A stretch of 64,000 bases of DNA from Sphingobium sp. AP49. GTDB lineage: Bacteria > Pseudomonadota > Alphaproteobacteria > Sphingomonadales > Sphingomonadaceae. Of the stretch, positions 8,452 to 17,763 are shown in pieces. Location: assembly GCF_000281715.2 (NCBI RefSeq), contig NZ_CP124576.1, positions 3,479,501 to 3,543,500 on the forward strand, read 5' to 3'. How positions within the stretch are numbered: position 1 is the stretch's first letter; each line of letters begins with the position of its first letter. The notes under the pieces are model-generated. The model was not told the DNA's origin and made no database searches. It was given only the letters and a program-made list of their open reading frames with translations. The position numbers were made by a program, and so were the translations under genes.

Positions 8452-9951
8452 TCAGGGCGCCTTCACCTCCAGTTTCAGCTCCTGTATCTGCGCCGTCGCG
8501 GTCGGCGCCAGCAGCAGGCTGCCCGCCACCCTGCCCTTCTCGCAGGGCCAGGTGAACTTGCCCGCCAGATTGCCGGTCGCCGTCACCGGCGCGTCCACCT
8601 GGCAGGCTCCCACTTCGTCCTTCAATGCTGCCAGCCGCCTGCTCCAATGCTCGGCATCGACATCCATCAGAACATTCGTGGCCAGAGCCTCCTTTGCCGC
8701 CAGCACATCGCCTGTCGCATAGATGCGTCCCGCGCTGGCATAGGCTTGCGCCAGCAGCGGCGTCACCGGCACCGGTCGGGCGATCAGCGCCCCGGCCTTC
8801 TGCAATGCCACCGCGGCATCCCAAGCGGCGCTCGCCCCGCCATTATAGGTGCGGTTGGTGAAGACGAAGATGCCGACGCCATAATCGGGCATCAGCATCA
8901 CATGGCTGCCATAGCCCGGATAACCGCCGCCATGGGCCAGGGTAAGGCCCAGGTCACAATCCTGCGCAATCCGCATGGCAAAGCCATAGGCAGCCGCCTG
9001 GCGGCACGCCGTCGGCCCGCTCCTGCCGTTGCGCTGGGCCACGCCCATGAAATTGCTGCCCTCCGCCAGCATCCGCACCGAAGCCCGGGATAGCGGCCCG
9101 CTCTCCGCATCGTCGCGCGGCGGCCAGGCCGACAACAGGAAGGCGACCCAGCGCGCATAGTCTTTGGCGCTGGTCTGCAGCCCGCCCATCGCACCGAATG
9201 CACCATCGGCCATGTCCGGCTCGCGCTTCCAGCGGCCATCCTCCCAGCGATAGCCCAGCGCCCGCCGCTCGACCGGCCATTCGCTGACCTGATAGCCGCT
9301 CGACGCCATGCCCAACGGCCCCAGCAGGCTTTGTTCAACATAGCGGCGATAGGCCATGCCGGATATATTGGCGACGATCCGCCCCAGCACGGCAAAGCCG
9401 AAATTGCTATATTCATAATGGGTGCCGGGTGCGCTGCTCATCGGCACGCCCTGCGCCAGCATCCTGGTAAAGTCCGCATCCGGCAGCGGCGTCTGTCGGT
9501 CGCCCCAGGGATTGTCGTCGACAAAGCCCGCGCTGTGGGTCAGCAAGTCGCGGATACGGATGCGCGGGCTATCCTTGGTGGCATAGGTCCAGCCGCGCAT
9601 TTCCGGCACATATTTCTCGGCCAGATCGTCGAGCGAGAGCTTCCCCTCCTCGCGCAGCTTCAGGATCGACAGGGCGGTGAACGCCTTGGTCATTGACGCA
9701 ATCCGGAACAGGCTGTCGGGCGTCACTGGGCGCTTTTGCACCAAATCTTGCACGCCAAAGCCCTTCACATGGACCAGCTTGCCGTCGGCGACGATGCCAT
9801 AGACCAGGCCAGGCGCATGGCTGTCGGCCTGGAAATCCGCAAAGAGCCTGTCGATTTCAGGAATGGCAGCATCGATCTGCTTCGTGCCGGCCGCCCTGGC
9901 TCCGTCGGTCAGAGGCGCGGCCAGCAGAAGCAGACAGATAACAAGGCGCAT
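8452..9951 (-). CDS. Exported serine hydrolase of the class C beta-lactamase/PBP fold
   Basis: This 499-residue protein starts with a signal peptide (hydrophobic 3-14, cleavage near ARA-AG, residue 20-21). The beta-lactamase/transpeptidase-like domain follows: S86-M-T-K89 (SxxK nucleophile motif), Y181-S-N183 (YxN motif) and an HGG near 355 in place of KTG. The C-terminal 120 or so residues form a separate, less conserved part. Members act as D-aminopeptidases, esterases or peptidoglycan enzymes as well as beta-lactamases, so the substrate is open. The gene sits between rimM and trmD, inside an operon that is usually made only of translation genes. Confidence 0.9.
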   Translation of the reverse strand: MRLVICLLLLAAPLTDGARAAGTKQIDAAIPEIDRLFADFQADSHAPGLVYGIVADGKLVHVKGFGVQDLVQKRPVTPDSLFRIASMTKAFTALSILKLREEGKLSLDDLAEKYVPEMRGWTYATKDSPRIRIRDLLTHSAGFVDDNPWGDRQTPLPDADFTRMLAQGVPMSSAPGTHYEYSNFGFAVLGRIVANISGMAYRRYVEQSLLGPLGMASSGYQVSEWPVERRALGYRWEDGRWKREPDMADGAFGAMGGLQTSAKDYARWVAFLLSAWPPRDDAESGPLSRASVRMLAEGSNFMGVAQRNGRSGPTACRQAAAYGFAMRIAQDCDLGLTLAHGGGYPGYGSHVMLMPDYGVGIFVFTNRTYNGGASAAWDAAVALQKAGALIARPVPVTPLLAQAYASAGRIYATGDVLAAKEALATNVLMDVDAEHWSRRLAALKDEVGACQVDAPVTATGNLAGKFTWPCEKGRVAGSLLLAPTATAQIQELKLEVKAP

Positions 9952-10020
9952 CGATGATCCCCCAGCAGTGAAGGGACCAGAATGCCATCCAACCCCTTGA
10001 TCGCAAGGGGCATCATTTGA

Positions 10021-10515
10021 TTATTCGGTAAAAGCCGCCTCGATGACGGCGCCGTTCTCGTTCAGCACCACCGCGTGCATCGGCGCCATGAAGCGCTTGC
10101 CGGGCTTGCCCTCTAGCGACGGCCGCTGCACCTCGATGATGTCGCCGGCGCCGAAATTCTCGACCGCGACGATCTCGCCCAGCATCTCGCCGGTGCTGCT
10201 GGTGCAGGGAAGGCCGACCAGGTCGGCATGATAATATTCGCCCTCGGGCAAGGCCGGCAGGGCAGAACGTGGGACGGTCAGCGCCGTGCCGCGCATGGCT
10301 TCGGCCGCGCCGCGATCGCCAATCTCGGCAAAGCGGGCCACCGCGCCATTGGGGCCGGCGCGCACCGACTTCAACGTCAGTACGCGCCCGGCCGCATCGA
10401 AGCTCTTGTAGCTCTTCAGGGCGTCGGCCCCTTCGCCAAACAGCTTCAGACGGACTTCGCCCGCCACGCCATGGGCACCGATGATCGCGGCCAGGGTGAC
10501 GGGCTTGTCGGTCAA
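10021..10515 (-). CDS. rimM: Ribosome maturation factor RimM
   Basis: The 164-residue protein has the RimM N-terminal barrel (LAAIIGAHGVAGEVRLKLF at residues 8-26) and the PRC-barrel domain (EGEYYHADLVGL, then GEIVAVENFGAGDIIEVQ and KRFMAPM). RimM binds S19 in the 30S head and helps late 16S processing. It begins five bases after the rpsP stop codon, so the two are almost certainly cotranslated. Downstream, the usual partner trmD is displaced by two inserted genes. Confidence 0.97.
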   Translation of the reverse strand: MTDKPVTLAAIIGAHGVAGEVRLKLFGEGADALKSYKSFDAAGRVLTLKSVRAGPNGAVARFAEIGDRGAAEAMRGTALTVPRSALPALPEGEYYHADLVGLPCTSSTGEMLGEIVAVENFGAGDIIEVQRPSLEGKPGKRFMAPMHAVVLNENGAVIEAAFTE

Positions 10516-10520
10516 GAGGA

Positions 10521-10970
10521 TCAGCCCTCGGCCTGTTCGGCAGCAGCTTCCTCGGCGGGAGCCGCTTCTTCAGCCGGTGCTTCGGCAGGCGCCTTGGCAG
10601 CTTCTTCAGCGGCGATGCGGGCTTCTTCAGCCTCGGCAGCCTTGGCAGCGCGATCTTCAGCGCGATCCTTGGCCTTCTGACCCGGCTCAGCCTTGTTCGG
10701 ATTGTTGCGGGCAGCGCGCTCCTTCACGCCGGCGGCGTCCAGGAAGCGGGCAACGCGGTCGGTCGGCTGGGCGCCAGCGGCAACCCAGTGCTTCGCACGC
10801 TCGACGTCCAGAACGACGCGCTTCTCGTCGCCCTTGGGCAGGACGGGGTTGTAGCTGCCGATACGCTCGATGAACTTGCCGTCACGCGGGGCGCGGCTGT
10901 CAGCCACGACGATGCGGTAATAGGGGCGCTTCTTGGAGCCGCCGCGCGACAGACGAATGGAGGTTGCCAT
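10521..10970 (-). CDS. rpsP: 30S ribosomal protein S16 with long Ala/Glu-rich tail
   Basis: Residues 1 to about 80 are a standard S16 ([20 protein letters not shown], then [13 protein letters not shown] and [20 protein letters not shown]). The protein then continues for about 65 residues of low-complexity Lys/Ala/Glu sequence, giving 149 residues against the usual 80-90. Such extensions occur in alphaproteobacteria, and their role is not clear. The start follows a good ribosome binding site, and ffh ends 41 bases downstream of nothing else but this operon's leader, so ffh lies upstream in the same transcript direction. Confidence 0.97.
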   Translation of the reverse strand: MATSIRLSRGGSKKRPYYRIVVADSRAPRDGKFIERIGSYNPVLPKGDEKRVVLDVERAKHWVAAGAQPTDRVARFLDAAGVKERAARNNPNKAEPGQKAKDRAEDRAAKAAEAEEARIAAEEAAKAPAEAPAEEAAPAEEAAAEQAEG

Positions 10971-11011
10971 GGAACTAGACCTTTCTACTCAAACCAAATT
11001 AGGAAAATTGC

Positions 11012-12520
11012 TTATTTCTTCATGAAATTCTGAAAGCCGGGGGGGAGCTTGGGCATGTTGCCGCCCAGGCCACCAAGGCCACCCAGACCCGACAGGTCGG
11101 GCGGACCGCCCTGCCCATCCGCGCCGCCCGGACCACCCAGGCCGCCAAGACCACCCAGGCCGCCAAGACCACCCATGCCACCGCCGCCGGTGAACATCTT
11201 GGCCAGCCCCTTGAGGCCGCCCATCTTGCGGATCTTCTTCATCGCCGTTTCCATTTCCTGATGCATTTTCAGGAGACGGTTGACGTCCTGCACGGTGCGG
11301 CCGGCGCCCTTGGCGATACGGATCTTGCGCTTGGCGTTGATCAGCGCGGGCTTCTCGCGCTCCTTGGGGGTCATCGACCCGATCATCGCATCCAGATGCA
11401 GCAGCGTCTTGTCGTTGGCGCCGCTATTGGCCATCGCCGCCTGCGCCTTCTTGAGGCCCGGCAGCATGCCTGCCAGTGCGCCCAGCCCGCCCATGCGGCG
11501 CATCTGGTTGAGCTGACTGCGCAGGTCGTTCATGTCGAACTGACCCTTGGCCATCTTCTTGGCCAGCTTGTCGGCTTCCTCGGCGTCGATCGTCTCGGCC
11601 GCCTTCTCGACCAGGCTGACGACATCGCCCATGCCCAGGATGCGCTGGGCAACGCGGGCCGGATGGAAGGGCTCGAGCGCATCCAGCTTTTCGCCGGTGC
11701 CGGCGAACTTGATCGGACGGCCGGTGACCGCGCGCATCGACAGCGCCGCGCCGCCACGGGCATCGCCATCCATACGGGTCAGCACGACGCCGGTCAGCGG
11801 CACTTGACTCGTGAAGCTGGTCGCCACGTTCACGGCGTCCTGGCCGGTCAGCGAGTCGACCACCAGCAGGATTTCCGCCGGGTTGGCGACGTCGGCAACC
11901 GCCTTCATCTCGTCCATCAGCGCCTGGTCGACATGCAGTCGGCCGGCGGTGTCGAGCATGACGACGTCGAAGCCCTGCAGCTTGGCCGACTGCAGCGCGC
12001 GCTTGGCGATGTCCACCGGCTGCTGGCCGGCGATGATCGGCAGGGTCGCGACATCGATCTGGGTACCAAGGACGGCCAGCTGCTCCTGCGCGGCCGGGCG
12101 CTGGACGTCGAGCGACGCCATCAGCACCTTCTTGCGCTCCCGATCCTTCAGGCGCTTGGCGATCTTCGCGGTCGAGGTGGTCTTGCCCGACCCCTGCAGG
12201 CCGACCATCATGATGACGGCGGGCGGGGTGACGTCGATCAGCAGGTCGCTGGTTTCCGCACCCAGCGTTTCGGTCAGCGTGTCGGAGACGATCTTGACGA
12301 CCATCTGACCCGGCGTGACCGAGCGCAGCACATCGCTGCCGACGGCCTTTTCGGTCGCCTGGTCGACGAACTGGCGGACGACGGGCAGCGCCACATCGGC
12401 TTCCAGAAGCGCGATTCGCACCTCGCGCATCGCGGCACGGACATCGTCCTCCGTAAGCGCACCGCGCCCACGCAGCTTGTCGAATACCCCACCGAGACGA
12501 TCGCTTAGCGAATCGAACAT
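11012..12520 (-). CDS. ffh: Signal recognition particle protein Ffh
   Basis: The 502-residue GTPase targets nascent membrane proteins to the membrane together with 4.5S RNA and FtsY. It shows the N domain (MFDSLSDRLGGVFDKLRGRG), the G domain with P-loop GLQGSGKTT, DVQRPAAQEQL, DTAGR and TRMDGDARGG, and the methionine-rich M domain (LNQMRRMGG, VQDVNRLLKMHQEME). The C terminus is an unusual glycine-rich tract with repeated GGL units before PKLPPGFQNFMKK. The open frame extends to 12616, but I prefer the second of two tandem ATGs, which has GAGG five bases upstream and gives the usual family start. No 4.5S RNA gene was recognised nearby. Confidence 0.97.
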   Translation of the reverse strand: MFDSLSDRLGGVFDKLRGRGALTEDDVRAAMREVRIALLEADVALPVVRQFVDQATEKAVGSDVLRSVTPGQMVVKIVSDTLTETLGAETSDLLIDVTPPAVIMMVGLQGSGKTTSTAKIAKRLKDRERKKVLMASLDVQRPAAQEQLAVLGTQIDVATLPIIAGQQPVDIAKRALQSAKLQGFDVVMLDTAGRLHVDQALMDEMKAVADVANPAEILLVVDSLTGQDAVNVATSFTSQVPLTGVVLTRMDGDARGGAALSMRAVTGRPIKFAGTGEKLDALEPFHPARVAQRILGMGDVVSLVEKAAETIDAEEADKLAKKMAKGQFDMNDLRSQLNQMRRMGGLGALAGMLPGLKKAQAAMANSGANDKTLLHLDAMIGSMTPKEREKPALINAKRKIRIAKGAGRTVQDVNRLLKMHQEMETAMKKIRKMGGLKGLAKMFTGGGGMGGLGGLGGLGGLGGPGGADGQGGPPDLSGLGGLGGLGGNMPKLPPGFQNFMKK

Positions 12521-12575
12521 CATCACCTCAATTCGGGCACAAAACCCGGAAAATCCATGCAAAGACCCAAAACGA

Positions 12576-12606
12576 CAAAATCGCCGGCGGGCGAAACCTC
12601 GCCGGC
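12576..12606 (-). terminator. Possible terminator of the membrane protein gene
   Basis: GCCGGCG at 12583-12589 pairs with CGCCGGC at 12600-12606. Read leftwards the hairpin is followed by GATTTTGTCGTTTT, a broken T tract. It lies between the 12.7-kb membrane protein gene and ffh and may separate their transcripts; efficiency is uncertain. Confidence 0.45.
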
Positions 12607-12717
12607 CAGCGTCCATTCAATATCCCTCTTGGATATCCTGGAGTCGTCAGGGTTCCAGAACAAGAGTCCCGGATGCAGGGCGGCCCTTAAGCCAAAGCGC
12701 CTCAAAGCGCAAGCCTG

Positions 12718-13440
12718 CTATCCTGCTGCCAGTGCGGCGGCCGCCCCGCCGATCAGCGCCGTCCGCCCCAGCGCCTCGACCAGCACCAGCCGCCCGGCAA
12801 TGACGACCAGCCCCCAGCGATAGGCCGGATGCACTGCGCCGCGCAGGCCGATGTCGCCGCGCATCGCGATCGCGACATAAAGCAACTGCATCAGCGTCGC
12901 GCAACTGCCCGCCCATGGCCCCAATAGCGGCATCGGCAATATCCGGCCAAAGGCAGGCTCCAGCATGGCGATGGTGCCGCACAGCATCAGCCGCTTGTGC
13001 CAGTCACTGCGCCGCCGCAACAATATCCCCGCCAACGTCAGCGCACCAAAGGCCAGCATGTCGAGCGGCCCCAGCACCAGGAAAATGCCGGGCGCGAAGA
13101 AGGGCGGCGCGCGCCCCATCTGCACCGCCAGGATCGACGTCGCGACACCCCAGGGAATCATGAAACAGGCCAGCCCCGCCGCAACCCAGCCCAACTGCCG
13201 ATGGATATCGGTTCGCCGCTGCGCGACCAACAATGCCTGCGCCAGGAATAGCAATGTCCAGGCCAATAGCGACGCGGCATGGACATGCACCCACCAGGGC
13301 ACCGTCGCGACGTCCACATAGCCCCGCAGCGCAAAGCTGCCAAAGCCGCCGATCACCGTAACCGCGATCAGCACGGCCATGCCGGTGAAGATGCGCCGCT
13401 CGCGCGCCTGCCGCTCGATCACACCGATAGCCGTCGCCAT
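12718..13440 (-). CDS. Predicted multi-pass membrane protein, unknown function
   Basis: This 240-residue protein has about seven hydrophobic segments after a short basic N terminus (IERQARERR). Histidines cluster in the second and third segments (PWWVHVHAASL and TDIHRQLGW) and again before segment six (SDWHKRLML), a pattern that could bind haem or metal, but I do not recognise the family with confidence. I set the start at 13440 because GGGAGG lies about eight bases upstream; the open frame runs further but without membrane-protein character. It is divergent from the amino-acid permease, separated by about 150 bases. Confidence 0.75.
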   Translation of the reverse strand: MATAIGVIERQARERRIFTGMAVLIAVTVIGGFGSFALRGYVDVATVPWWVHVHAASLLAWTLLFLAQALLVAQRRTDIHRQLGWVAAGLACFMIPWGVATSILAVQMGRAPPFFAPGIFLVLGPLDMLAFGALTLAGILLRRRSDWHKRLMLCGTIAMLEPAFGRILPMPLLGPWAGSCATLMQLLYVAIAMRGDIGLRGAVHPAYRWGLVVIAGRLVLVEALGRTALIGGAAAALAAG

Positions 13441-13588
13441 TGCGTCAACCTCCCGCTCATTCGCAATATTAGCGCAGCGGTAGCGGCGGATATTGTAAGA
13501 AGTCGCCACATCCCGGCTCGACGCTTGCGCCGCCCTCCGCTTTGCGCCAGCAAACGCGCCATAGACCGTATAAAGGGGGAGCCATTTC

Positions 13589-14986
13589 ATGAGTTGGACA
13601 CGTCGCAAGCCAATGGAGGCGATGACGCCCCAGGGAGGCGGCCACAGCATGGCACGCACCCTGTCCTGGCCGCATCTGCTGGCGCTGGGCGTCGGCGCGA
13701 TTGTCGGCACCGGCATTCTCACCCTGATCGGCGTCGGCGCCGACCGTGCCGGCCCCGCCGTCCTCGTCTCCTTCGCCATTGCCGGCGCGATCTGCGCCTG
13801 CGCTGCGCTTGCTTATGCCGAACTCTCGACCATGATGCCGGCAGCGGGCAGCGCCTACAGCTACTCCTACGTCGTGCTGGGCGAAGGCATTGCCTGGATC
13901 GTCGGCTGGAGCCTGATCCTCGAATATTCGCTGGTCGTCTCGACCGTGGCCGTCGGCTGGTCGGGCTATGCCGCCCCGCTCCTCACCCCGCTCGGCTTTC
14001 CCGAGGCGCTGACCAAGGGGCCGGAGCTTGGCGGCTTCATCAACATCCCCGCCATCTTCATCATTGGTGTCGTCGCCGCCCTGCTGATGTTCGGCACGCG
14101 CGAAAGCGCCCGGCTCAACACGCTGCTGGTGCTTATCAAGATCGCAACCCTCAGCCTGTTCGTCTGGGTCGCCCTGCCCGCCTTCGATGCCCAGCATCTC
14201 GAACCCTTCATGCCCTTCGGCTTTGCCAAGCATATGGGGCCTGACGGCATCGAGCGCGGCGTGATGGCGGCGGCCGCGATCATCTTCTTCGCCTTCTACG
14301 GCTTCGACGCGATCTCGACCGCGGCGGAGGAAGCCAAGAACCCGGACCGTGACCTCGCCATCGGCATCGTCGGCTCGCTGATCATCTGCACATTGATCTA
14401 TGTGCTGGTCGCCGCTGCCGCCGTGGGCGCCATGCCCTTCACCCGCTTTGCCGACAGCCCCGAACCACTCGCGCTCATCCTGCGCGAAATGGGCCAGGGG
14501 CCGATCGCCCGGATCGTGGCGATCGCCGCCGTCATCGCCCTGCCGACAGTGCTGCTGGGCTTTCTCTACGGCCAGAGCCGCATCTTCCTGGTGATGGCGC
14601 GCGACGGCTTCCTGCCGCAATCGCTCGCCCGCATCTCTAAGCGCGGCACGCCCGCCCGCATCACCGCCGTCACCGCGATCCTGGTCGCGATCATCGCCGG
14701 CGTGCTGCCGATCGACCAGATCGCCGCGCTCGCCAATGCCGGTACGCTGATCGCCTTCACTGCCGTCGGGGCCTGCCTGCTGATCCTGCGCCGCCGCGCG
14801 CCGGACATGAAACGCCCCTTCCGCACCCCGGCGGCGACGCTGGTGGGCCTGGGCGCCGTGCTGGGCTGCACCTATCTGTTCTTCAGCCTGCCGATGAAGA
14901 CCATCTATGCCTGCCTGATCTGGAACGCGATCGGCCTTGCCGTCTATTTCCTCTACGGCCAGAAACGGGCCACCGCAGTCCGCTGA
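13589..14986 (+). CDS. APC family amino acid permease (CAT-like)
   Basis: The 465-residue protein has about 12 membrane segments. Typical APC signatures are the first helix LLALGVGAIVGTGILTLIG with its unwound GxG substrate site, AYAELSTMMPAAGSAYSYSY, and the helix 6 segment FFAFYGFDAISTAAEEAKNP. The N-terminal RRKPMEAM and overall pattern match bacterial cationic-amino-acid-transporter-like permeases, though specificity cannot be assigned. GGGGGAG lies eight bases before the ATG. A strong bidirectional terminator follows. Confidence 0.92.
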   Translation: MSWTRRKPMEAMTPQGGGHSMARTLSWPHLLALGVGAIVGTGILTLIGVGADRAGPAVLVSFAIAGAICACAALAYAELSTMMPAAGSAYSYSYVVLGEGIAWIVGWSLILEYSLVVSTVAVGWSGYAAPLLTPLGFPEALTKGPELGGFINIPAIFIIGVVAALLMFGTRESARLNTLLVLIKIATLSLFVWVALPAFDAQHLEPFMPFGFAKHMGPDGIERGVMAAAAIIFFAFYGFDAISTAAEEAKNPDRDLAIGIVGSLIICTLIYVLVAAAAVGAMPFTRFADSPEPLALILREMGQGPIARIVAIAAVIALPTVLLGFLYGQSRIFLVMARDGFLPQSLARISKRGTPARITAVTAILVAIIAGVLPIDQIAALANAGTLIAFTAVGACLLILRRRAPDMKRPFRTPAATLVGLGAVLGCTYLFFSLPMKTIYACLIWNAIGLAVYFLYGQKRATAVR

Positions 14987-15003
14987 CGCGAAGCATCAAC
15001 GCA

Positions 15004-15046
15004 AAGAAAAAGCCGCCCGTTGCGATAGCGACGGGCGGCTTTTTCA
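15004..15046. terminator. Bidirectional terminator between permease and emrB
   Basis: AGCCGCCCGT (15011-15020) pairs perfectly with ACGGGCGGCT (15031-15040) around a 10-base loop. A-rich and T-rich flanks on both sides make it work for both the rightward permease gene and the leftward efflux operon. Confidence 0.92.
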
Positions 15047-15065
15047 TGAGCTTCGGCAGCCGCGA

Positions 15066-16592
15066 TCAGTGCGCCGCCGACGTATCCACCGGCCCGCTCG
15101 GCTTGGGCGCCAGCCAGACGATCACCGCCGCCGCGAACAGGACCAGAGCCGAGATGAAGAAGACATAGTCGACCGAAATGGCGATCGCCTCCTGCTCGAC
15201 GATGTTGGAGATGGTCTGGCGGATCTGCTCGGTCGTCATGCCCATGCCCGACAGCGCGCGCTGCGCATCGTCGGGCTGCAAGGTACCCGCCAGTTCGTTG
15301 CGCGACACGCGCTGGCTGTCGCTCCACCCGGTCAGCACCAGCGACGTCGCGATCGCGATCGCCATGGTCCGCAGGAAATTCTGCAGCCCGGCGGCCGACG
15401 CCGTCTCGCTCGGCGGTACCGACCCCAGGGTCAGCGTCGTCAGCGGGATCATGAAGAAGGGCATGGCAAAGCCCTGCACGAACTGCGGCAGCGCCAGCCC
15501 GAAGAAATCGATGCCGCTGGTCCAGTGCGCCCGCCACAGGGTCATGCAGCCCAGCCAGAAGACCGCGCCCGAAATCATGATACGCGGATCGACCTTGCCG
15601 GTGAAGCGCGCGGCAAAAGGCGCGCTCATCACCGCCGCCATCGCAGTAAAGGCGGTGACGATGCCGGACCAGGTCGCGGTATAGCCCATCGACATCTGCA
15701 ACCATTGCGGGATGACGACGATACTGGAAAAATAGGCGCCAAAGGCCAGAGCAAGGGTGAAGACACCCGATGTGAAACCGATATGCCGGAACACCCGCAG
15801 ATCGACGATCGGATGCTCTTCGGTCAGCTCCCAGATGATGAAGACGATGAAACCAATGCCGGCCAGGATCGCCAGCGTCAGGATCTTGGGATCGGAGAAC
15901 CAGTCATGGTCACGGCCGATATCGAGCATGACCTGCAGGCAGCCGATCCAGAATACCAGGAGGAACAGGCCCATTTTGTCGATCGGTTGGTGCGCCGTCT
16001 CCGTCTCCACCGGCCGCAGCATCGCCATCGCCGCGAACACGCACAGCGCCGCGATCGGCAGGTTGATGAAGAAGATCCAGTGCCAGCTCCAATTGTCGCT
16101 GATATAGCCACCGACGATCGGCCCCATGGCTGGCCCCAGCAGCGTCGTCATCGCCCACAGGCCCATGGCACGCGGCCGCAGTTCGGGCGGGAAGATGCGC
16201 AGCAACAGCGTCTGCGACATCGGCATGATCGGCCCGCCGCAAATGCCCTGCCCCAGGCGGGCCGCGACGATCATGCCCAACGTGCTCGACAGGCCGCACA
16301 TCATCGAGAAGAAGCCAAAGCCGATCATCGCCATGATGAAGGTGCGCACCACGCCGAAACGCAGCGCCAGCCAGCCGGTCAGCGGCACGCAGATCGCCTC
16401 CGCCACCGCATAGGATGTGATGATCCAGGTGCCCTGGTCGCCCGAAATACCCAGGTTACCGGCGATATGCGGCACCGATACGTTGGCGATGGTCAGGTCG
16501 AGCACGACCATGAAGTTGCTCAGCGCCAGCACCAGCCCGGCAAGCGTGCGGGTGCGTGGCGAGAGCAGATTATAGGTTTCGGGGCCGCTCAC
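15066..16592 (-). CDS. emrB: DHA2-family drug:H+ antiporter (EmrB type)
   Basis: The 508-residue protein has 14 predicted membrane segments, the DHA2 layout. The family signatures LDLTIANVSVPHIAGNLG in helix 1, the WIITSYAVAEAICVPLTGWL loop and the helix 5 antiporter motif MGPIVGGYISDNWSWHWIF are all present. With the adjacent membrane fusion protein and outer membrane factor it should form a pump that expels hydrophobic or uncoupling compounds straight across the envelope. It is the last gene of the operon, starting 25 bases after emrA. Confidence 0.94.
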   Translation of the reverse strand: MSGPETYNLLSPRTRTLAGLVLALSNFMVVLDLTIANVSVPHIAGNLGISGDQGTWIITSYAVAEAICVPLTGWLALRFGVVRTFIMAMIGFGFFSMMCGLSSTLGMIVAARLGQGICGGPIMPMSQTLLLRIFPPELRPRAMGLWAMTTLLGPAMGPIVGGYISDNWSWHWIFFINLPIAALCVFAAMAMLRPVETETAHQPIDKMGLFLLVFWIGCLQVMLDIGRDHDWFSDPKILTLAILAGIGFIVFIIWELTEEHPIVDLRVFRHIGFTSGVFTLALAFGAYFSSIVVIPQWLQMSMGYTATWSGIVTAFTAMAAVMSAPFAARFTGKVDPRIMISGAVFWLGCMTLWRAHWTSGIDFFGLALPQFVQGFAMPFFMIPLTTLTLGSVPPSETASAAGLQNFLRTMAIAIATSLVLTGWSDSQRVSRNELAGTLQPDDAQRALSGMGMTTEQIRQTISNIVEQEAIAISVDYVFFISALVLFAAAVIVWLAPKPSGPVDTSAAH

Positions 16593-16617
16593 GCCTCTGC
16601 TCCCTTGCTAGGCCGGT

Positions 16618-17763
16618 TCACTCGCCGGCCAGGTCGATCTCGACTTCGGTGGACAGGCCCACGCGCAGCGGGTGTTCGGCCAGTTCCTTGGGATCGAGCG
16701 CAATGCGCACCGGCAGGCGCTGGACCACCTTGATCCAGTTGCCGGTCGCGTTCTGCGCCGGGATCAGCGACAGCGACGAACCGGTGCCGCCGGAGAAGCC
16801 GACGACCTTGCCATGATACACCACGTCGCCGCCATAAATGTCGGCCACGACCGTGGCGGGCATGCCCACCTTCACCTGGCGGAGCTGCCGTTCCTTGAAA
16901 TTGGCGTCGACATAGACCTGCGACAGGGGAACGATGCTCATGATCGGGCTACCCTGTGCGACGCGCTGGCCGATCTGGACCGCGCGCTTGGTCACGACAC
17001 CATCGATCGGCGCCCGGATAATCGAGCGATCCAGGTCGAGCTTCGCATTTTCCAGCTTTGCCTTGGCGGCCAGGACGGCAGGATCGGTATCCTCGGTCGA
17101 ACCGCGGATCAGCGCGTCATTCGCCTCCAACTGCCCTTCGGCGGCGCCTTGGGTCGCCTGCGCCGTCTCGACGCCCGCGCGGGCCAGATCGAGTGCGGCC
17201 TTGGCGGCGGCATAGCTTTTGCGCGCGGTCGTCAGTTCGTCGCCCGACACGGCACCAGCCGGTGCCAGCGCCTCGCGCCGTTGCAGATCCACACGCGCCT
17301 TGTCGAAATCGGCCTGGGCCGTCGCCAGTTGCGCCCGCGCCTGCACGATATCGGCGCCGCGCGCCTTGACCTGCGCCGCCAGCGAACCGCTGGTCGCGCT
17401 GGTCTGACGAAAACGGCGACGCGCATCGGCCAGGTCGGCCTCGGCCTGCGCCACGGCGATCCGGGCATTGGTCGGGTCCAGCTTGACCAGGATATCGCCG
17501 CGCTTGACCGCCTGGGTGTCGCTGACATTCACCTCGATCGCCTGGGCGGAGATCAACGGCGTGACCTGCGCCACTTCAGCATTCACATAGGCGTTATCGG
17601 TGCTGACATGATTGCGGCCGATCAGGAAATAATAGGCGGCCCAGAGCAGGCCGACGATCAGCACGGCAAAGGCGAGACGAGTCAGCCAGGTCTTGCGGGC
17701 ATTGCCACGCGCCTCGGTAATCTGATCGGCGTCTGCATTGTTCGGGGTGGCGGCTTCAGCCAT
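16618..17763 (-). CDS. emrA: HlyD-family membrane fusion protein (EmrA type)
   Basis: This 381-residue periplasmic adaptor has an N-terminal membrane anchor (LAFAVLIVGLLWAAYYFLIG, about 26-45), the biotinyl-lipoyl-like segment STDNAYVNAEVAQVTPLISA, a long alpha-helical hairpin rich in Ala and Gln, and the beta-barrel part (IRAPIDGVVTKRAVQIGQRV). The start at 17763 has AAGGA eight bases upstream and overlaps the end of the outer membrane factor gene by eight bases; the longer frame beyond it translates that gene's coding region. It links the inner and outer membrane parts of the pump. Confidence 0.94.
   Translation of the reverse strand: MAEAATPNNADADQITEARGNARKTWLTRLAFAVLIVGLLWAAYYFLIGRNHVSTDNAYVNAEVAQVTPLISAQAIEVNVSDTQAVKRGDILVKLDPTNARIAVAQAEADLADARRRFRQTSATSGSLAAQVKARGADIVQARAQLATAQADFDKARVDLQRREALAPAGAVSGDELTTARKSYAAAKAALDLARAGVETAQATQGAAEGQLEANDALIRGSTEDTDPAVLAAKAKLENAKLDLDRSIIRAPIDGVVTKRAVQIGQRVAQGSPIMSIVPLSQVYVDANFKERQLRQVKVGMPATVVADIYGGDVVYHGKVVGFSGGTGSSLSLIPAQNATGNWIKVVQRLPVRIALDPKELAEHPLRVGLSTEVEIDLAGE

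Noticed and set aside
12521..12616. N-terminal extension of Ffh
   Set aside because: Not conserved; the second of two tandem ATGs with GAGG spacing gives the usual start.
14937..16733. 598-residue plus-strand frame opposite emrB
   Set aside because: Arg/His/Asp-rich antisense frame of the efflux pump gene; no recognisable domain.
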